Of a stretch of DNA of 64,000 nucleotides, positions 58,929-64,000 are shown piece by piece. Below the pieces are notes generated by a model, which had not been told where the DNA came from, made no database searches, and saw only the letters and a program-made list of their open reading frames with translations. Numbering within the stretch: the first letter of the stretch is position 1; every line of letters begins with the position of its first letter. Made by a program: the position numbers and the translations under genes. This DNA comes from Mycobacterium stomatepiae (GTDB lineage Bacteria > Actinomycetota > Actinomycetes > Mycobacteriales > Mycobacteriaceae), in contig NZ_AP022587.1 of NCBI RefSeq assembly GCF_010731715.1, positions 4,340,001 through 4,404,000 of the forward strand, in the 5' to 3' direction.

Positions 58929-60131
58929 ATGGTCCCGGTCATGGACAAACGGAATCCTCGTCAGGGCGTTGAGAACCTGTGGATCAGCAGATCTGGTCAG
59001 CGGACCAAGCTCTATGGCAAGGGCAAGCAGTATCGGGCACGCTACGTCGATAGCAACGGCGAAGAGAGCACTCGGCGGTTCAAGTACAAGGCCGATGCCA
59101 CCGAGTGGCTCAAGCAGATCACTCGGACGGGTGTCGACATCGCGCCACCTGTGGCGGGGAAATGGACTGTAGCGCAGCAGTTCTCGCTGTGGATTCGTAA
59201 GGCGGATATCGCGGAGACGACCAGGGCCACACGCCAGCACACGTGGCGGGCGCGCGTCGCCGACAAATGGGGCGACTTGGAAGTGACGAAGGTTCTGCCA
59301 CCGGACATCAAAGCCTGGGTGGCTGACTTGGTCGACGCAGGGACGGGCGTGCCGACCATCGAGAACACGCTCGGTGTCTTGCGGATGGTGCTGAAGGATG
59401 CGGTGGACGACGGGCGACTGATGCGTAACCCCTGCGAAGGGATCAACGCCCCCAAGAGGCAACACAAAACAAGGGCCTACCTCGACCACCAGCAAGTTGA
59501 CCGCCTCGCTACCGCTGCCGGAATGGACCACGGACTGGTCATCCGGCTCCTGGCGTATACCGGACTGCGATGGGGCGAATTGGCGGCACTAACGGTCGCG
59601 TCGGTGGACATGCTTCGCCGCCGCTTGCAGATCACCCAAGCGGTAGCCGAGGCTGACGGCCGACTGGACTGGAAAGCTCCGAAGGATCACGAGCAACGCT
59701 CAGTGCCCTTCCCCATCTTCCTGGCGGTCGAAATCGGCGAGCGAATGGTGGGCAAGGGACGAGAGGATCTGCTCTTCTCGGCATCGAATGGAGGTCCGCT
59801 CCGGGTGTCCCATTGGAGGCCCCGCGTGTTCAACGCCGCGCGTGACTCGCTGAAGGACTTCCCGAACGTGACACCAAACGACCTAAGGCATACGGCGGCA
59901 AGCTTGGCGGTATCCGCAGGGGGCAATGTGTTGGCGTTGGCGCGAATGCTGGGGCACGAAGATCCAAGCCTCACTCTGCGGACGTACGCCGACCTATTCG
60001 ATTCGGATCTCGACGCGCTGGCTGATGTGCTGGACCAGCACCGCACGGCGGCCCTCAAACCATCAACTACCAACGGCAGCAATGAAACTGATGGGGAAAA
60101 CGTACCGGGTACGCTGCAGCAAACTGCCTAA
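58929..60131 (+). CDS. int: Tyrosine integrase of the element
   Basis: 400 aa phage-type integrase. The N-terminal AP2-like arm-binding domain (GKQYRARYVDSNGEESTRRFKYKADATEWL) is followed by a SAM-like core-binding domain (110-200) and the catalytic domain: Arg in YTGLRWGELAAL, Lys in KAPKDHEQRSVPF, HxxR in LRHTAASLA, His in MLGHEDPSLTLRTYADLF with the nucleophile Tyr. Start ATG 58929 or 58941. Ends 33 bases before attR in tRNA-Pro. Confidence 0.93.
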   Translation: MVPVMDKRNPRQGVENLWISRSGQRTKLYGKGKQYRARYVDSNGEESTRRFKYKADATEWLKQITRTGVDIAPPVAGKWTVAQQFSLWIRKADIAETTRATRQHTWRARVADKWGDLEVTKVLPPDIKAWVADLVDAGTGVPTIENTLGVLRMVLKDAVDDGRLMRNPCEGINAPKRQHKTRAYLDHQQVDRLATAAGMDHGLVIRLLAYTGLRWGELAALTVASVDMLRRRLQITQAVAEADGRLDWKAPKDHEQRSVPFPIFLAVEIGERMVGKGREDLLFSASNGGPLRVSHWRPRVFNAARDSLKDFPNVTPNDLRHTAASLAVSAGGNVLALARMLGHEDPSLTLRTYADLFDSDLDALADVLDQHRTAALKPSTTNGSNETDGENVPGTLQQTA

Positions 60132-60163
60132 CGTTCCCAGCGGGCCTGTTACCAGGCCCTTTG

Positions 60164-60239
<76 letters not shown>

Positions 60240-60299
60240 CGTGAAGCCTCGACAGCCTATCGCACCGGCCCGCCGAGTGCCCAAACCGCTGGCTGAGGA

Positions 60300-61406
60300 C
60301 TAGCTCCAGCTGCTGTTGCGCTCGAATTCGACCAGCGCCGCGGCCGGGCCGACGAGATCGAGCCCCTGCGCGGCAACCCATTCGTCGCTGAAATACGTGT
60401 CGGCGTAGCGTTCGCCGCTGTCGGCGATCAGTGTGACCACCGAGCCGCTGCGGCCCGCGGCGACCATCTCGGCCAGCAGGCCGAAGGCGCCCCACAGGTT
60501 GGTTCCCGTCGACGGCCCCACCCGCCGTCCCAGCACGGTGCTGACGTGGCGGGACGCGGCGATCGACGCCGCGTCGGGCACCGCGACCATGCGGTCGACC
60601 ACGTCGGGCAGAAACGACGGCTCGACCCGCGGTCGCCCGATCCCCTCGATGCGGGACGACGCGGGCATCACCAGGTCGTAGCGCTGTCCGGCATAGGCGG
60701 GAAAGAACGCGGAGTTCTCCGGGTCGACGACACAGAGCCGGGTGGCGTGCCGCCGGTACCGGATGTAGCGGCCGATCGTCGCGCTGGTTCCGCCGGTGCC
60801 TGCGCCGACGACGATCCACTGTGGGATCGGGTGCTTCTCGTCGCGCATCTGCGCGAAAATCGACTCGGCGATGTTGTTATTGCCGCGCCAGTCGGTGGCC
60901 CGCTCGGCGTTCGTGAACTGGTCCATGTAGTGGCCGCCGGTCTGCTGCGCGACGCGCTGCGCCTCGGCATACACCTCGCTGGAGCTCTGCACGAAATGGC
61001 AACGCCCGCCTTGTGATTCGATCAATTCGACCTTAGATGCGCTGGTGCCCTCCGTCATCACCGCGACGAACGGCAGCCCCAGCAGGGACGCGAAGTACGC
61101 CTCGGAGATCGCCGTCGAACCGGACGACGCCTCGACCACCGTAGTGCCCTCGCCGATCCAGCCATTGCACAGCGCATACAGAAACAGCGAGCGCGCCAGC
61201 CGGTGTTTGAGGCTGCCGGTGATATGCGTCGACTCGTCCTTGAGGTACAGCGCTATATCGACGTCGGTGGACCAGGCCGACGGCAGCGGGTAGCGCAGCA
61301 GGTGAGTGTCGGCGCTGCGACGGGCATCGGCCTCGATCAGCCGGACCGCATTGTCCGTCCAGCTTCGGGACAGGCTGCGGACCGCGATCTGGGTCCGATC
61401 GTTCAA
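60300..61406 (-). CDS. Cysteine-synthase-like PLP lyase (Rv3684-like)
   Basis: 368 aa fold-type II PLP enzyme. The PLP lysine is in [19 protein letters not shown], the substrate loop is [20 protein letters not shown], and the phosphate loop [20 protein letters not shown] start at 61406 overlaps the metallophosphoesterase stop (TTGA), giving a coupled pair as in M. tuberculosis Rv3683-Rv3684. Substrate uncertain; a cysteine desulfhydrase or synthase activity is possible. Confidence 0.82.
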   Translation of the reverse strand: MNDRTQIAVRSLSRSWTDNAVRLIEADARRSADTHLLRYPLPSAWSTDVDIALYLKDESTHITGSLKHRLARSLFLYALCNGWIGEGTTVVEASSGSTAISEAYFASLLGLPFVAVMTEGTSASKVELIESQGGRCHFVQSSSEVYAEAQRVAQQTGGHYMDQFTNAERATDWRGNNNIAESIFAQMRDEKHPIPQWIVVGAGTGGTSATIGRYIRYRRHATRLCVVDPENSAFFPAYAGQRYDLVMPASSRIEGIGRPRVEPSFLPDVVDRMVAVPDAASIAASRHVSTVLGRRVGPSTGTNLWGAFGLLAEMVAAGRSGSVVTLIADSGERYADTYFSDEWVAAQGLDLVGPAAALVEFERNSSWS

Positions 61407-62362
61407 CGCAGCGATGCCGCGGGCTGCGAGCGGCCCAGGTTGCTGCTGGAGTCCCGCCCACCCATCGGGGCGGCGATCAACGTCAGCAGGGTCGCTTCGG
61501 GCCGGCAGCAGAATCGCACCGGCGCGAACGGTGAGGTGCCCAGGCCCGCCGAGACGTGCAGCTGCATGTTGGCGCCCCAGCGAGACGGCCCCTTGGCCCG
61601 GGTTCGGTCCAGGCCGCAGTTGGTTACCACCGCGCCGTAGAACGGCAGGCACAGTTGCCCGCCGTGCGTGTGCCCGGCCATCACCAGCTGGTATCCGTCG
61701 GCGGCGAAGCGATCGAGCACCCGCGGCTCGGAGGAGTGGACCAGTCCGAGCCGCAGATTCGCGGCCGGGCTGGCCGGGCCGGCGATCGTCTCGTAACGGT
61801 CGCGGTTGATGTGTGGGTCGTCCACGCCGGCCGCGGCCACGTGCAGGCCCGCGACCTCGAACTCGCGGCGAGTGTGGGTGAGGTCAAGCCAGCCACGCTC
61901 GGTGAACGCCGCCCGCAGATCTTGCCAGGGCAGCGGTTCACCCTTGGCCCGGTGTGACGGGCTGGTCACGTAGTTCAGCGGGTTCTTCAGGCGCGGCCCG
62001 AAGTAGTCGTTGCTGCCGAAGACGAAGACCCCCGGGCGCGACAACAGATCTCCCAGAGCTTGGACGACCGCCGGGACCGCTTTGGGGTGGGCCAGGTTGT
62101 CGCCGGTGTTGACGACCAGGTCGGGCTCCCAGCCGGACAGCTCACGCAGCCAAGCCTGCTTGCGGCGCTGGTTGGGCAGCATGTGCAGATCGCTGATATG
62201 CAGCACGCGTAGCGGCGTGGAACCCGGCGACAAGACGGGCATCGTTATCTCGCGTAGCACGAAGGCGTTGCGCTCGACGACCGCGGCGTAACCGATGCCG
62301 GCGACGGTCGAACCGATCGCCAGAGCGCCGGTGCGGATCAGAGCGGGCAAGACATCAGCCAT
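61403..62362 (-). CDS. Membrane-anchored metallophosphoesterase (Rv3683-like)
   Basis: 319 aa with an N-terminal hydrophobic segment ([22 protein letters not shown]). Metal ligands: [39 protein letters not shown]. Calcineurin-like fold of the YaeI type; YaeI-like enzymes act on lipid or sugar phosphodiesters, so an envelope substrate is likely but unproven. Confidence 0.88.
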   Translation of the reverse strand: MADVLPALIRTGALAIGSTVAGIGYAAVVERNAFVLREITMPVLSPGSTPLRVLHISDLHMLPNQRRKQAWLRELSGWEPDLVVNTGDNLAHPKAVPAVVQALGDLLSRPGVFVFGSNDYFGPRLKNPLNYVTSPSHRAKGEPLPWQDLRAAFTERGWLDLTHTRREFEVAGLHVAAAGVDDPHINRDRYETIAGPASPAANLRLGLVHSSEPRVLDRFAADGYQLVMAGHTHGGQLCLPFYGAVVTNCGLDRTRAKGPSRWGANMQLHVSAGLGTSPFAPVRFCCRPEATLLTLIAAPMGGRDSSSNLGRSQPAASLR

Positions 62363-62418
62363 GCGTGCAGTTTACTGCCGTGCGCCGAATCAGGAGCGTC
62401 TGTAGCGCTCCTGCGGGC

Positions 62419-64000
62419 CTACGGAGGCGGCTGTCCGGGCGGCGGCGGCGGTGCCAGCAGCGGAATGGTGATTGGCGGCAGCCCGGGGATTTCAATCACC
62501 TGCGAACCGACCGGCAGCGGCACACCCTCCGGCGGCGTCGGCGGTGGCGGCGGGATGCCGTTACTGATCTGAATGGTGACGACCGAGCCGGGAATCGTGT
62601 TGCCGGAGGGCGACGTTCCGACCACCTCGCCCAACTTCGCCGTGCTGTTGACCGAATTGGGCTGGTCGGCGACCTGGAAGCCGGCCTCCTTGAGGCGCGA
62701 GCGCGCGGCGTCCACATCCATGCCCGCCACACTGGGCACCCGTGAGCCGGGTGAACCCTCCACGTAGCGCGGATCCGTGGGCGGCAACTTGATGTCGCCG
62801 AAGCTCAGGGCGATCGGTTTCATGGCGGTGAACCAGGTTCGTGCCGGCTCGTTACCGCCGTACAGGTCGCCGTCGCTGCAATGGCGCAGCGGCGACGAAC
62901 ACAGGTCCGTCGGCGAGGTGGAGTCGTCATAGATGTAGTTCGCGGCCGCGTAGCGACTGGTGAATCCGACGAACCCGGAGGAGCGGTGGGCCTCGGTGGT
63001 GCCGGTCTTACCGGACACCGGCAGGTCCCACCCCGCTGCGCCGGCCGAACCGGACGCGGTCCCGCCACCCGTCGCGTCCTTGCTCATCGCGTTGGCCAGG
63101 GTGTTGGCCAGTCCTTCGGGCACCACCTGGTCGCAGGTCTGGGTGGTCACCGCGACTTCATTGCCGTTGCGGTCGATCAGCTTGTCGATCGGGTTCGGCG
63201 GGCACCACACGCCGCCGGAGGCCAGCGTCGCGGCGACGTTCGACAGCTCCAGCGCGTTCACCTCGATCGGGCCCAGCGTGAACGACCCGATGTTCTGCCG
63301 CTTGACGAAGTCGGCCAGGCTCTCGTTGCTGTCGGGGTTGTAGTCGCGGGCGGTGCCGGGATCGGCGTAGGACCGCAGCCCGAGCTTGACCGCCATGTCC
63401 ACCGTGCGCGTCACCCCGACCTGTGAGATCAGCTTGGCGAACGCGGTATTGGGTGAAGTGGCCAACGCCTCGGTCACGTTCATCGACCCGCGGTAATTAC
63501 CCGCGTTGACGACGCACCAGGTGTCCTTTGGGCAGCCTTTGGCGCCACCGCTACCTAGGCCCTTGGACTGGAACCGCGGCGGCACGTCGAGGTTGGCGTT
63601 GATGCCCATGCCCATGTCCAACGCGGCGGCGGTGGTGAAGATCTTGAACACCGAACCCGCACCGTCGCCGACGAGCGAGAACGGTTGCGGCCGCATGGTC
63701 TGGCCGGCATCGACGTCGAGTCCATAGGTGCGGTTGCTGGCCATGGCCATCACCTTGTGCGAATCCTTGCCCGGTCGGATCACGCTCATCACACTCGAGA
63801 TTCCGGGCAGGGTCGGGCTGGCGAACCTGTCGATGGCGGCCTTGACCGGGTTCTGTACGTCCGGGTCCAGCGTGGTGCGGATCAGGTAGCCGCCCCTGGC
63901 CACCTGTTCCTTGCTGATACCGGCGCGGGAGAGGTACTCCTGCACGTAGTCACAGAAGAAGGCGCGGTCGCCGGCGGCGATGCAGCCGCGCGGTAGCTCG
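62419..64000 (-). CDS. ponA2: Bifunctional penicillin-binding protein PonA2 (C-terminal part, runs off window)
   Basis: At least 526 residues of a class A PBP. Transpeptidase motifs: SVFK in VGDGAGSVFKIFTTAAAL (active-site serine), SPN in ATSPNTAFAKL, KTGT in VSGKTGTTEAHRSSGFVGF. A C-terminal PASTA domain (PSVAGMDVDAARSRLKEAGFQV...VVGTSPSGNTIPGSVVTIQIS) precedes a Pro-rich tail. The glycosyltransferase domain lies beyond the window. Builds and cross-links peptidoglycan at the outer membrane face. Confidence 0.93.
   Translation of the reverse strand, partial: ELPRGCIAAGDRAFFCDYVQEYLSRAGISKEQVARGGYLIRTTLDPDVQNPVKAAIDRFASPTLPGISSVMSVIRPGKDSHKVMAMASNRTYGLDVDAGQTMRPQPFSLVGDGAGSVFKIFTTAAALDMGMGINANLDVPPRFQSKGLGSGGAKGCPKDTWCVVNAGNYRGSMNVTEALATSPNTAFAKLISQVGVTRTVDMAVKLGLRSYADPGTARDYNPDSNESLADFVKRQNIGSFTLGPIEVNALELSNVAATLASGGVWCPPNPIDKLIDRNGNEVAVTTQTCDQVVPEGLANTLANAMSKDATGGGTASGSAGAAGWDLPVSGKTGTTEAHRSSGFVGFTSRYAAANYIYDDSTSPTDLCSSPLRHCSDGDLYGGNEPARTWFTAMKPIALSFGDIKLPPTDPRYVEGSPGSRVPSVAGMDVDAARSRLKEAGFQVADQPNSVNSTAKLGEVVGTSPSGNTIPGSVVTIQISNGIPPPPPTPPEGVPLPVGSQVIEIPGLPPITIPLLAPPPPPGQPPP

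Overview
The window is high-GC chromosomal DNA from a slow-growing nontuberculous Mycobacterium. This rests on gene content and order: murT, dnaQ, leuA, ask-asd, the egtABCDE ergothioneine cluster, glpK, the RDD/SpoIIM/DUF58/moxR2/DUF4350/DUF4129 block, a YqeY-like gene, rsfB, a cysteine-synthase-like lyase, a metallophosphoesterase and ponA2 follow the order of M. tuberculosis Rv3712 down to Rv3682, read in reverse. Rv names are assigned from memory of that order and of the protein sequences, not from a search.

Layout. 1-7.7 kb: the murT end, dnaQ, a ClC transporter that looks inserted and C-terminally truncated, leuA with a leucine attenuator, and the aspartate pathway pair ask-asd. 7.7-14.9 kb: exported and membrane proteins of largely unknown function, a tandem pair of His/Pro-rich membrane proteins, and a monofunctional catalase broken by a one-base frameshift. 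15-21.1 kb: the five-gene egt operon plus a VOC protein. 21.1-25.8 kb: a methyltransferase, a frameshifted glutamate-cysteine-ligase-like gene, glpK and a PadR regulator. 26-33.8 kb: a cluster of envelope genes and a MoxR ATPase system. 34-38.6 kb: an F420-type oxidoreductase, a PfpI-like protein, and a trio made of a HemK-like methyltransferase, a CDGSH iron-sulfur protein and a haem-oxygenase-fold iron enzyme. 38.6-43.7 kb: a complete stressosome module (rsbR-S-T-X plus a large RsbU/RsbW-type phosphatase) divergent from the anti-anti-sigma factor rsfB. 43.7-49.2 kb: small stress-type and membrane proteins, a PPE-gene relic, and a BenE-type transporter divergent from an XRE-cupin regulator with a shared 18-bp inverted-repeat operator.

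49,230-60,210 is an integrated mobile element of about 11 kb, bounded by perfect 47-bp repeats of the 3' part of tRNA-Pro(CGG). Its backbone is a tyrosine integrase, an excisionase and a RecA-like replication ATPase. Its cargo includes a trypsin-like protease, a two-TM protein, a serine recombinase, small proteins and a two-gene operon of PD-(D/E)xK nucleases (one fused to a Rossmann-like sensor domain). That operon is the best candidate here for an undescribed defence system. No capsid, tail or conjugation genes are seen, so the element is probably an integrative mobilisable or satellite-type island.

The core resumes after the tRNA with a cysteine-synthase-like protein, a metallophosphoesterase and the 3' part of ponA2, which runs off the window.
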